A model generated the notes under the pieces. That model was not told where the DNA came from. It saw only the letters and a list, made by a program, of their open reading frames with translations, and did not search any database. A stretch of 64,000 bases of DNA from Luteolibacter sp. Y139 (lineage in GTDB: Bacteria; Verrucomicrobiota; Verrucomicrobiia; Verrucomicrobiales; Akkermansiaceae). Shown here piece by piece: positions 1-7,967 of the stretch; the first letter of the stretch is position 1, and every line of letters begins with the position of its first letter. The translations under genes were made by a program, and so were the position numbers. The stretch covers positions 112,353 through 176,352 of the forward strand of contig NZ_JBBUKT010000014.1 of NCBI RefSeq assembly GCF_038066715.1, written 5' to 3'.

Positions 1-3
1 AAA

Positions 4-165
4 GGGGTCAGTCATTGAATTTTTGAATTCCTTGCGTGGCTTCCCTCTTAGGAACGCGCTGTCACTGCTCGCTTGTTCGATGGGAGGGGGCCAGTCGGCG
101 TTCTTCTCAGAACGATGGGATCACGCTGGAATAGGGACAAACTTCTACGGCCAGTTCTTGAAGTC
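4..165. repeat. Dispersed intergenic repeat, copy 1
   Basis: This block resembles the block at 1551-1665 from a CAGTC-TTGAATTTTGAATTCC-like head to the GGAGGGGGCCAGTCGGC core. It then continues with an ATCACGCTGGAATAG tail that is shared with the block at 2505-2600. An open reading frame runs through it (23-301), but the same peptide-like string recurs wherever the repeat occurs, so coding is unlikely. It looks like a non-autonomous palindromic repeat. No transposase is present in the window. Confidence 0.65.
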
Positions 166-227
166 CCCCCATGAAACGGATGCCCAAGCGCTCATCGCCT
201 ACATCAACGGTGATAATCCTTTGCCCT

Positions 228-503
228 TTAGACACACAACAAACCTGCTTGGGCGAAAGCAGAAATTGACGCGGCAAGCGCTGCCGCCCTGTTCCATTTA
301 GCCTGAGCAGCAGCAGTTGCGACTAGATCCACGCCATCAATTTGAAGAAGAAGCCCTCCTCCGCCCCCTCCCAGTCCAAAACTGTAACCCGAAGATTCTT
401 CAGGGGCCTTCACCTTCACGATGGTTGACACGAGCCACAGTATGCCTGCCAGTAAGGCAAAAACACCGACCACAATATTCAAATAGAACTTAAGGGAATT
501 CAT
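228..503 (-). CDS. Small single-pass membrane protein, unknown function
   Basis: About 91 residues, starting at the ATG at 503 (MNSLKFYLN); a GGTGA six bases upstream supports this start over the longer frame beginning at 545. Residues about 6-28 form one hydrophobic segment (a VVGVFALLAGILWLVSTIV-like stretch). A charged turn, a run of six glycines, and an alanine-rich helix that looks amphipathic follow. No family was recognised. The N-terminal membrane anchor with a Gly-rich linker suggests a small inner-membrane protein, but nothing nearby indicates a role. It lies between repeats and may be strain-specific. Confidence 0.5.
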   Translation of the reverse strand: MNSLKFYLNIVVGVFALLAGILWLVSTIVKVKAPEESSGYSFGLGGGGGGLLLQIDGVDLVATAAAQAKWNRAAALAASISAFAQAGLLCV

Positions 504-572
504 TTGAATCACCGTAGTAATTCCGCCCGAGAAAACAAGATACACGTCACACAGGAGTCAGCGAGCCACGCG

Positions 573-625
573 GTCCCGGGGGGCAGTCCTTGTCCCCGGG
601 GGGCAGTCCTTGAAATTTGAATCTG
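573..625. repeat. Tandem 20-bp repeat (2 copies) plus repeat head
   Basis: Two adjacent 20-bp units (573-592 and 593-612) both end in CCCGGGGGGCAGTCCTTG. The second runs on into TTGAAATTTGAATC, which matches the head of the dispersed repeat at 4 and 1551. It appears to be a partial copy of that element with its first segment duplicated. Confidence 0.6.
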
Positions 626-787
626 TTAGGCTCAAACCCACCCTGCGATCGCCCATCCTGATGCCCTGGTTTGTGGCGAAAGGTCCGGCAAAATGCCTGT
701 TCTTTCATAAAGAGATTCAATCGACGGGATCTCGATGGGATGCGGCCCCGACTCACAAGCGTTGAAGCCTAACAAGGCGCAACACTC

Positions 788-1456
788 TCACGGATTACGA
801 TCGGCGGATCGCGGCGCCTGGCCGGCTTTGAGCTCTGCGATCTCGGCCTCGAGGCTGGCGAGTCGCGCCTCGATGGCGGCACGCCAATCGTTCTCCGCAG
901 GAGTGTCGGCGGCGGCGGAAGGAGTGACGGTACCGGAGAAGCCGTCTGCGGCGGCGGGTGAAAGGAGCTGGACGAAGGTCTCGACCCGGCGGCCTTCGCC
1001 GACGGGGATGCGGCGGACAAGCGGACCGTGCGGGTAGTCGATGAACCACGTGAGCGTCTCTTCCACTTCCTCAAGGGAGGAGAAGGTGTGCAGCCGATCG
1101 GTGCGCTGGCGGATTTCCCCGGCGCTCTGGGGACCGCGCAGCAGAAGGATGGTCAGGACGGCGCGCTCGCTCCGCTGCATGCTCAGCACGTCCTGGATGC
1201 AGTGTTCGAACTTCGGGGAACGGCCGCCGAGGTTCTTTTCGACCAGGTATTTCTCCGAAAGTCCGCGCAGGGCCTCCGCCACTTCGTCCCCGGTGAAGCG
1301 GGTGATAGGGTCCCGGCTGGTGGTCTGGTTGCAGGCCAGCAGCAGGGAGTTGGGCGTGAGCGGATAGCTGTCGGGCGTGAGGATTTCCTTTTCCAACAAG
1401 CAGCCGAGGACCCTGGCTTCTTGAAAGGTGAGCTGGATTTCAGGGAAGTGCAGCAT
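788..1456 (-). CDS. YceH family (DUF480) protein
   Basis: 222 residues from the ATG at 1456 (MLHFPEIQLT). The frame stays open upstream to 1696, but that part runs through a dispersed repeat and reads as non-protein, so the internal start is chosen. The N-terminal half carries the YceH hallmarks: a GCLLEKE segment near residue 18, then TPDSYPLTPNSLLLACNQ, then a winged-helix-like region. A second wing-like half has LTILLLRGPQSAGEI near residue 100. The last 30 residues form a short coiled coil (EARLASLEAEIAELK). The family is widespread and poorly characterised; its fold suggests DNA or protein binding. No operon partner is seen. Confidence 0.9.
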   Translation of the reverse strand: MLHFPEIQLTFQEARVLGCLLEKEILTPDSYPLTPNSLLLACNQTTSRDPITRFTGDEVAEALRGLSEKYLVEKNLGGRSPKFEHCIQDVLSMQRSERAVLTILLLRGPQSAGEIRQRTDRLHTFSSLEEVEETLTWFIDYPHGPLVRRIPVGEGRRVETFVQLLSPAAADGFSGTVTPSAAADTPAENDWRAAIEARLASLEAEIAELKAGQAPRSADRNP

Positions 1457-1550
1457 GGTCGCGCCGAAGTGTAAGGACAGTGGACCCTGAGGCACCACGA
1501 GAAAGCACACGGACGCCATGCCTGTCTCTTCATGAAGATAGAAGTCAGAG

Positions 1551-1665
1551 AGGCCAGTCCTTGAATTTTGAATTCCCTGCGTGCCTTCCCTCCTAGGAAT
1601 GCGCTGCCGCTGCTCGCTTCTTCGATGGGAGGGGGCCAGTCGGCATTCTTCCCAAAGCTCGTGAC
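1551..1665. repeat. Dispersed intergenic repeat, copy 2
   Basis: Near-identical to 4-120: GGCCAGTCCTTGAATTTTG head, then a CCTTCCCTCCTAGGAA segment, then GATGGGAGGGGGCCAGTCGGC. CTTCCCTCC and GGGAGGG can pair across it to form a hairpin. Apart from this repeat, the 325-bp gap 1457-1781 shows no gene. Confidence 0.65.
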
Positions 1666-1781
1666 AGGTTGCCCCTACTCTAAAAATCTCCATCACTCGC
1701 TCCCATCCGACCGGGAATGGAAACGATGGAATGTTGCGAGAAGTCCGCGTGTGACGCCCAAGGGATTGGCCACCTCGACTG

Positions 1782-2249
1782 TTAGACGGCTTTCCGGTAT
1801 GCGACGATCAGCAGGATGAAGGCCACCCCGATCACAGCGACTCTCACGGAATTATAGATGTCCCACAGTTTCCGCTCGGACTCCCAATTTGGCGGCAAAT
1901 CTGAGGGATTCCAGCGGCCGACCCGATTGTTGATCGGAACAGGAAAAACAACGCTGAAGATGACGATGAACGCCCAAGCGAATCCTGCATAAAGGGTAAA
2001 TAGTCCCGCACTCCGGTGAGAAGCCCACATGCACCAGGCCAGCGCGAGGTGCAAAAGCAGGGTCGCGGCCATCCAAAAAGGCATCACCTTGCCAAACAGT
2101 TTGGCAAACACCTGGATCGCAGGGATGAAGTGTTTGTGGTCCGCCTTTGATAGGGATGGATGAATGAAAGCCGCGATCGAGAATTCATTGCCCATCAAGA
2201 GCGCGGTGGACGTGATCAGGAAGATGTAGGCGGCGTCGATCGTATTCAT
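1782..2249 (-). CDS. DUF1772-like four-helix membrane protein
   Basis: 155 residues with four predicted membrane helices (about 5-25, 58-78, 83-105 and 133-152). The second loop has a conserved-looking PVPINNRVGRWNP segment, followed by W.....LWDIYNSVR. This PxNxxxxxW pattern between helices 3 and 4 is what I associate with the DUF1772 (anthrone-oxygenase-like) family, whose biochemical role is mostly unknown. The ATG at 2249 opens directly on MNTIDAAYIFLI, with no alternative start. The TAA stop lies inside a CTAACAG string. No functional neighbours are evident. Confidence 0.75.
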   Translation of the reverse strand: MNTIDAAYIFLITSTALLMGNEFSIAAFIHPSLSKADHKHFIPAIQVFAKLFGKVMPFWMAATLLLHLALAWCMWASHRSAGLFTLYAGFAWAFIVIFSVVFPVPINNRVGRWNPSDLPPNWESERKLWDIYNSVRVAVIGVAFILLIVAYRKAV

Positions 2250-2504
2250 TTTGCCAAACAGTGTATTGGTCCTTCCCTTGGTAGGGCTGGCATACTCCGC
2301 GCTTTGCCGGGAGAATCAAGGGATCGGCGCGAAATGCTCGACGCCATTAAGCGCCATCCGTTGCGCTTCCATCGTTTCAAGCGGCCAGAGGTCAGATGGA
2401 GTCGGCTCCCGCATCGTAACGTCTCCGATGCAGTGCTTGCCCGAGCAGGCAGCTTCATCCGGCCAATCCCGCCCCTTCGGCCACCCAAGCAGATACCGAA
2501 ACAT

Positions 2505-2600
2505 TGGAATCCTCCTGTGGAAGCCGCCGCCAGCTTCCACAGGAGGGGGCCAGTCGGCATACTTCCAACAGCGATGGAATCACGCTGGAATAGAGACGTG
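2505..2600. repeat. Dispersed repeat, copy 3, with perfect 14-bp hairpin
   Basis: CCTCCTGTGGAAGC (2511-2524) and GCTTCCACAGGAGG (2533-2546) form a perfect 14-bp stem with an 8-nt loop. GGGGCCAGTCGGC and ATCACGCTGGAATAG follow, both shared with the repeat at 4-165. The stem sequence differs from the other copies while the flanks are conserved. Confidence 0.7.
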
Positions 2601-2689
2601 TCGAACGATTCAGCCCTCAATCCCAGCAAGCTCAGCGCATCCGTCCGGGCAATCCGCTCAGCCACCGGTCTCTCACTGGAATGCGCACC

Positions 2690-3012
2690 TTTTCCCGTTT
2701 TCCCGTTTCCTATACATACGGGAAAGGAGGAATCGGAAATTGAATGGACCGTGCCATTCGGACGGGATCGGCCTCCGCAGCCTCGATCCCGTCGAACTCC
2801 GCTACTCCGCTCTCCTAGGCATACCGGAGTAGCGGAGTTCCACGGCGCAGCTTGGGCCAACGGAATCCGCCGAATTCCGATAATTCCACTCCCTAGGGTT
2901 ATTGGAATATCGGAATCCGGAATTCCCGGCAACCCGGCTCCCACCAACCTCAAATCCCACCCACTCACCTACTCCGCTAATTCCGCTATAGAGGCATCCC
3001 GAATTACCGGAG
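2690..3012. repeat. Cluster of four palindromes with related loops
   Basis: Four hairpins lie within 325 bp. The arms are 2699-2705/2719-2725, 2794-2809/2825-2840 (16 bp, perfect), 2875-2888/2903-2915 (one bulge) and 2972-2983/3001-3012 (one mismatch). The loops of the first two are TTTCCTATACATA and CTCTCCTAGGCATAC; the third is CTCCCTAGGGTTAT. Stem sequences differ but pairing is kept. They fill the 900-bp gap between 2250 and 3152, in which I see no gene. Confidence 0.75.
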
Positions 3013-3089
3013 TGCTTCCAGGAACGAACAAAGCCAGTTCCAAACCGCACCGCCCGACAAAATCCCAGTCTCCCATCCCCGCCTTTCTC

Positions 3090-3119
3090 ATCCGCGCCCA
3101 TCCGCGCCATCCGTGGTCA
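3090..3119. repeat. CCGCGGAT-type intergenic repeat (reverse orientation)
   Basis: CATCCGCGCCCATCCGCGCC followed by ATCCGTGGT is the reverse complement of the ACCGCGGATTACACGGAT family seen at 29950 and 44695. It lies just upstream of the hydroxylase start. Confidence 0.45.
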
Positions 3120-3152
3120 GAAACCTCGCATTTCAACGTCATGAGAAAGGCA

Positions 3153-4223
3153 ATGGCACGCTCCTCCCCGAAGTCCTCCCCGCCAACGGACAGCCAAAGG
3201 CCTCTCGGACCGCCTGGGCTCGGCCGTGACGAGCTCGCCACCTCCCGCTTGCAACCTTCCCCTCGTTCCCCTACCACGCCCGGCGTGCGGAGATTTCTCG
3301 ATACCACCCTCGACTACCTCCTGTGGCCGCTCCTCTTCGGAGGGTCTGTCCTATTGATGGCCTACGGCACCGCGCTCGGCCACGGCACCCTCGCCTTCAA
3401 CCTCACCTACCTCCTCCTCGCCCTGACGCTCTGCGTCCTCGAGCGGGTCCGGCCTCACGAGGAAGACTGGCACCACTCCGACGGCCAGGAAATCCCCGAC
3501 CTCGCCCACACCCTGCTCACGAAACTCTCCGTGCAGGTCCTCATCATTTCCGCAACCGCCATCGGCCTCGCCAAAAGCATCGGCGATCAACCCAGCGGCG
3601 GCATCTGGCCGTCCCACTGGCCGATGTTCTTCCAAGTCGTCCTCGCCTTGGTCGTCGCGGAATTCGGCCTCTACTGGGCGCACCGCGTGGCCCATGAGTG
3701 GATGCCGCTGTGGCGCTTTCACGCCGTCCATCACAGTGCGAAGAAGCTCTGGTTCTTCAATACCGGCCGCTTCCACTTCGTCGATACCTTCAAGAGCATC
3801 GTCTTCACCGTCCCCTGCACCGCCCTCGCCGGCGCGCCCGGACCGGTCATGGTCTGGGTCGGCGGCATCACCGCCTTCATCGGCATCCTCACCCACTGCA
3901 ATATCCGCATGCGCTTCGGCTGGTTGAACTACATCTTCAACACACCCGGCCTGCACCGCTGGCATCACTCGATGGACCTCCGCGAGGGCAACAAGAACTA
4001 CGGCGAAAACCTCGTCCTCTGGGATCTCATCTTCCGCACCTACTTCAACGACCACGCCCGCCGTCCCCCCAGCGAAATCGGCATCCGCGAAGCCATGCCC
4101 CACACCTTCTTCGGCCAACTCGCCGCTCCCTTCTACTGGAAGCGCTACCAAGCCGAGCAAAAGGAACTCCGGAAGCAAATGCGGAAGCAGAAAAGCACGC
4201 CCGAAGCCTCGCAGGCTCCATAG
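3153..4223 (+). CDS. Sterol desaturase / fatty acid hydroxylase family protein
   Basis: About 356 residues from the ATG at 3153, which has GAAAGG five bases upstream; the open frame runs back to 2160 only through repeat DNA. A proline-rich N-terminus is followed by several membrane helices. The di-iron histidine clusters of the membrane hydroxylase family are present: HRVAH (177-181), HAVHH (190-194) and HRWHH (268-272). Members oxidise sterol, carotenoid or lipid chains at the cytoplasmic face of the membrane; the substrate here cannot be told. The C-terminus is Lys/Arg rich. The gene appears monocistronic. Confidence 0.88.
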   Translation: MARSSPKSSPPTDSQRPLGPPGLGRDELATSRLQPSPRSPTTPGVRRFLDTTLDYLLWPLLFGGSVLLMAYGTALGHGTLAFNLTYLLLALTLCVLERVRPHEEDWHHSDGQEIPDLAHTLLTKLSVQVLIISATAIGLAKSIGDQPSGGIWPSHWPMFFQVVLALVVAEFGLYWAHRVAHEWMPLWRFHAVHHSAKKLWFFNTGRFHFVDTFKSIVFTVPCTALAGAPGPVMVWVGGITAFIGILTHCNIRMRFGWLNYIFNTPGLHRWHHSMDLREGNKNYGENLVLWDLIFRTYFNDHARRPPSEIGIREAMPHTFFGQLAAPFYWKRYQAEQKELRKQMRKQKSTPEASQAP

Positions 4224-4409
4224 CCCGGGGTCAGTTTCAGACCGATAGGGCCGGTCCTTTCAAGCGACAAGACTGCCTTCGAAATCGTCTTGAAGTCGGC
4301 GGGCTATCTGCTGCGTTGGCAACGTCCCCACCATTGGCTGTTTGTTGGCCGTGAGCTTCCAATCTGGCGACACCTGAGGCAACTCGGTGAATCTACGGCC
4401 GATTGAATT

Positions 4410-6746
4410 ATGAAGAGCAATCGGATTGCGGCTCTAGCACAGGCTTGCCTCTGCTTTCTAATATTTAATCTCTCCGTCGCTCGCGCCCAATTGCCATATG
4501 GCAAGGCCCTCGACCTGGACGGGACCAACCAATACGCCACCGTGCCCTTGCCAGCTGGCAGCGCGGTGGGCAGCCCGCTCACTGTCGAGGCATGGGTCTA
4601 TGTGCGCTCCTATGCAAACTGGTCACGTCTGATCGATTTCGGCAACGGAGCCGGATCCAACAACATCGCCTGCGCATTGAGCTCGGGCACAAGCGGCCAG
4701 CCGGCGCTCTATTTCTTCAATGAGTCGGGCGGAATCACCGGAAGTGTCACTTCCCCGACGGCGCTCCCATTGAACACGTGGACCCATTTGGCCTTCACCC
4801 ACGATGGCACCACCGGAAGCATCCTCATCAACGGCAAGGTGGCGATCAGCGGGCCCATGCCCGCAACGACTGGCACCCTACGCACCGACAACTTCATCGG
4901 GCGGAGCAACTTTGGCATCGACGACTACGCCAATGCCATCATCGACGAATTCCGCATCTGGTCCGTCGCCCGCTCTCCTGCGCAAATCCTGGCCAGCCAG
5001 GGCGCGCCACTCGTCGGCGATGAAGCGGGCCTGCTCCTCTACTACAAGTTCGACAACGCCAGCGGAACCGTGGCCACCAACAGTGCCACCGCCACCGGCG
5101 CGCCGTGGAACGGCACCATCCCGGCACCCACGCAATTCACACCCGGCACCCGGAGTGTCGGCGACCCCTATCTGCCAACCCTCGGCAATGGTGGCTACGA
5201 CGTGCAGCACTACGACCTGACGATTAACTACAATCCCGTGGCCAATACGATGGTGAGCGAGGCCGACCTCACGATTCGCGCCACCAAAGGTCTGTCCGAA
5301 TTCAGCCTCGACCTCCGCGGCTTCCCGGGGGCCACTGCCAAGATCGATGGGATTCCAGCCGGTGTGGCTCGTGTAGGAGACAAGCTGATCATCACGCCAG
5401 CATCGGGAATCGTATCGGATCGCGTCTTCCACGCCGTCGTCGACTACTCCGGCACCCCGGCCAAGATCATAGACGCTGACGGAGCGCCCGAAGGTTGGGT
5501 ACCGATCGACAGCGGCGCCTGGGTAGTGTGCGAGCCGATGGGTTCCATCGGCTGGTTCCCGAACAACTGCACTCCCGCCGATAAGGCGACTTACGATTTC
5601 CACATCACCGCCCCAGCCACGCACACCGCGCTCGGCAATGGCGAACTCACCTCCAAGGTCAACAACGGCAACGGCACCGCGACATGGAACTGGCACATGG
5701 GCTATCCCATGGCGAGCTACCTGGCCACCGCAACCGTCGCCTTGTTCGACTACACCAAGAGCGTCAGCGACACCGCTGTGGGAGCCAGCGGCAATCCCCT
5801 CGAAATCTACAACGCGTTCGAAAGCGCCTTGTCGCCCGCGGAGAAGGCGGGTCTCACCGCCGATGCCGCCATCCAGGACGACATCATCAAGTTCATTGCG
5901 GACGAGATCGGCACTTACCCGTTCGATTCGACTGGCGTCGTGCTATACCGCATCCCCGAGCTCGACTACGCCCTCGAGGTTCAGACGAAGTCGCACTTCA
6001 CGTGGCTACCCATGGACCGGGAGGTCCTCGCGCACGAGCTCACGCATCAATGGTTCGGTGACTCTGTCAGCCCGGCGACCTGGCGGGAGGTCTGGATCAA
6101 CGAAGGATTCGCAACGTGGTGGGAATGGTATTGGGACAATCAACGGAACGGCGACACGACGACTGTCGAAGACTGGTTCGACATCTACTATCATGCTCCT
6201 GAGCAGACTTGGGACGCCCCATCGGCGAATCTCCCCAACGCCTCGCTGATGTTCGATTTCTTCACGATGTATTCGCGGCCCGCAATGATGCTCGAAGCCT
6301 ACCGCCAAATCGCGGGGCCACCGGCATTCTTCGCGCTGCAACGTTCCATCCTCGCAGAACATGGCTATGGCAATATCACGACCGCGCAGTTCATCGCGCT
6401 TGCCAAACGCATCGCCAAGGAGAACTCCAGCTTCGGACCAGCGCACCTCGCCCAACTCGACGAATTCTTCCAGCAATGGCTCTATGAGGCAGGCCGCCCC
6501 ACCTTGACTCCGGCAACCTTCTTCCAGGATCTCCAGCCGCGATTGGCCATCCGCTTGCTCAATGTGAGTGACGTGGAACTCACCTGGTCCCCGACCATTG
6601 CCGGCTGGTCTCTGGAAGAGACCGATGATCTGAGAAGCGACTCATGGACCCCGGTCCTGTCCTCCCCTGTCGTGACCAACGGAGAAACGAAGGTCACCCT
6701 CGCGCGGCAGCCGGCCGCCCACTTCTTCCGCTTGAGAAGCAATTGA
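4410..6746 (+). CDS. Secreted LamG-domain M1 family metallopeptidase
   Basis: 778 residues. A signal peptide ends near VARAQ (about residue 27). Residues about 30-220 are a LamG/concanavalin-like domain (ALDLDGTNQYATVP, LTVEAWVYV, TWTHLAFTHDG, GRSNFG). The rest is an M1 aminopeptidase-like unit with an N-terminal beta domain and the zinc site HELTH (542-546), with E565 18 residues further on in WINEGFATW. The exopeptidase motif reads YALEVQT rather than GAMEN. The C-terminus (HFFRLRSN) is the kind of tail seen on many verrucomicrobial exported enzymes. Likely role: extracellular peptide degradation, with LamG giving glycan or protein binding. Confidence 0.88.
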   Translation: MKSNRIAALAQACLCFLIFNLSVARAQLPYGKALDLDGTNQYATVPLPAGSAVGSPLTVEAWVYVRSYANWSRLIDFGNGAGSNNIACALSSGTSGQPALYFFNESGGITGSVTSPTALPLNTWTHLAFTHDGTTGSILINGKVAISGPMPATTGTLRTDNFIGRSNFGIDDYANAIIDEFRIWSVARSPAQILASQGAPLVGDEAGLLLYYKFDNASGTVATNSATATGAPWNGTIPAPTQFTPGTRSVGDPYLPTLGNGGYDVQHYDLTINYNPVANTMVSEADLTIRATKGLSEFSLDLRGFPGATAKIDGIPAGVARVGDKLIITPASGIVSDRVFHAVVDYSGTPAKIIDADGAPEGWVPIDSGAWVVCEPMGSIGWFPNNCTPADKATYDFHITAPATHTALGNGELTSKVNNGNGTATWNWHMGYPMASYLATATVALFDYTKSVSDTAVGASGNPLEIYNAFESALSPAEKAGLTADAAIQDDIIKFIADEIGTYPFDSTGVVLYRIPELDYALEVQTKSHFTWLPMDREVLAHELTHQWFGDSVSPATWREVWINEGFATWWEWYWDNQRNGDTTTVEDWFDIYYHAPEQTWDAPSANLPNASLMFDFFTMYSRPAMMLEAYRQIAGPPAFFALQRSILAEHGYGNITTAQFIALAKRIAKENSSFGPAHLAQLDEFFQQWLYEAGRPTLTPATFFQDLQPRLAIRLLNVSDVELTWSPTIAGWSLEETDDLRSDSWTPVLSSPVVTNGETKVTLARQPAAHFFRLRSN

Positions 6747-6754
6747 GCGTGAAC

Positions 6755-7903
6755 TCACCTTTTTTCGCCCTGAGCCCGAGCCGCCTCCACCGTCGCGCGA
6801 CCGGGTGACTTCGGATGCGCAACCAGCCACTGATCCACCGCATCGCCACGCCCCGCGCGGGAAAGCTGACCAGCCATCAGACCAAGAGCCGCCGCCTGAT
6901 CCGCGCCATCCGCGTTGTTCCCCATCCACGCAATGGCATCCGTTGGCGAAGACCGCACCCATCGCCCGGCCATCTCTTGAAAGGCTCCTGACAGCCTCGG
7001 GATCGCAGCAAGCTGCCCAGCCATCCCGCTGACGAAATCCTCAGGCGGCTGCTTCATCGAATGCATCAGGCTGCTCATCACCAGCTTTTCCCGATCCTTC
7101 GCCTCCGGCAATTGCGCTGCGATTTCCACCAGCCCCGTGATGCCTCGTCCATTGATGGCACCACCACCGAGCGACTCGAACTTCTGGTTCCGCTCCTCCT
7201 CAGGCAGGTTCAGGAACGTCCGGGCCGCAAAGTCCGGAGCCGTATCGCCAATCCCCCACACGATCCCCTTGAGAGCCTTCGAATAATACGGGCAATCCTC
7301 CGGCAGCCCATTCAGCCACTCCACCGCCGCCGTCGCATCCGAGGAAACCCAACCGTGAACGATGGTATCCAGCTCCCGTGTCCCTTGGGGATAAGCTTCG
7401 GTATACTTCTGCATGAAGTCCCCGCCGAATCGCTTCCCTGCCTGGAACATGAATTCCCACAATTGCGATCCACCTTCGTCCTGAGGTGAGAGCCCCTTGC
7501 GGCGCTTGAACTCCTCATAAAACGCCTTCGCCTTGTCGCTATCGCAGGCCTCCGCAAAGAGCGCCTTGCGAAGAAGATTCTCGGAACTCTCCCTCTCGCA
7601 CCAGACGTCCACCATCCGCCTCGAGAACTCCGCATCGGACAGCCCCTTGAGCGTCTTGAGCTCCGCAGCAAACCGCGCCTCAATGCTTCCTTCCGCCGAG
7701 TTCGAAGAACGAACCGACCTCTTCGACGAGCCCGGACCATCAGGAGTCAAAGATACCAGACTCGGAGCCGGACCAGAAGAGTCCGGACCTCCACTCCTAC
7801 CAGAAACCGGCATGGTGGACTGTGGTTTACACAACCACCCCGTGGCGAATCCCGCGCCAAGAGCGATGCACAAGAGGACGCCCGGACGGCTTGGGTTCAT
7901 CAT
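6755..7903 (-). CDS. Membrane-anchored helical-repeat protein, unknown function
   Basis: 382 residues. An N-terminal hydrophobic segment (VLLCIALGAGFATGWLC) acts as a signal anchor; the cysteine lacks a proper lipobox. After a Ser/Pro/Gly-rich linker the protein is almost entirely helical, with recurring units of the form A.EWLNGLPED...ALKGIVWG and TDAIAWMGNNADGADQAAAL, about 35-40 residues apart. Proteins of this sort are common and uncharacterised in this phylum. The 3' end faces the aminopeptidase gene with an 8-bp gap. Function unknown; a periplasmic scaffold is a guess. Confidence 0.65.
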   Translation of the reverse strand: MMNPSRPGVLLCIALGAGFATGWLCKPQSTMPVSGRSGGPDSSGPAPSLVSLTPDGPGSSKRSVRSSNSAEGSIEARFAAELKTLKGLSDAEFSRRMVDVWCERESSENLLRKALFAEACDSDKAKAFYEEFKRRKGLSPQDEGGSQLWEFMFQAGKRFGGDFMQKYTEAYPQGTRELDTIVHGWVSSDATAAVEWLNGLPEDCPYYSKALKGIVWGIGDTAPDFAARTFLNLPEEERNQKFESLGGGAINGRGITGLVEIAAQLPEAKDREKLVMSSLMHSMKQPPEDFVSGMAGQLAAIPRLSGAFQEMAGRWVRSSPTDAIAWMGNNADGADQAAALGLMAGQLSRAGRGDAVDQWLVAHPKSPGRATVEAARAQGEKR

Positions 7904-7967
7904 GGCGTTTTGCCAGCACTCGCGTCTTTTTCCAGCAGGAAATCGACCAGCGTCTCTTGAGGTTTCT

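Noticed and set aside
23..301. Open frame of 92 codons
   Set aside because: It runs through the dispersed repeat; the same peptide-like text appears wherever the repeat does. It has no protein-like composition of its own.
2160..3140. 327-codon N-terminal extension of the hydroxylase frame
   Set aside because: It covers palindromes and overlaps the start of the DUF1772 gene on the other strand; the text is low-quality and the ATG at 3153 has a ribosome site.
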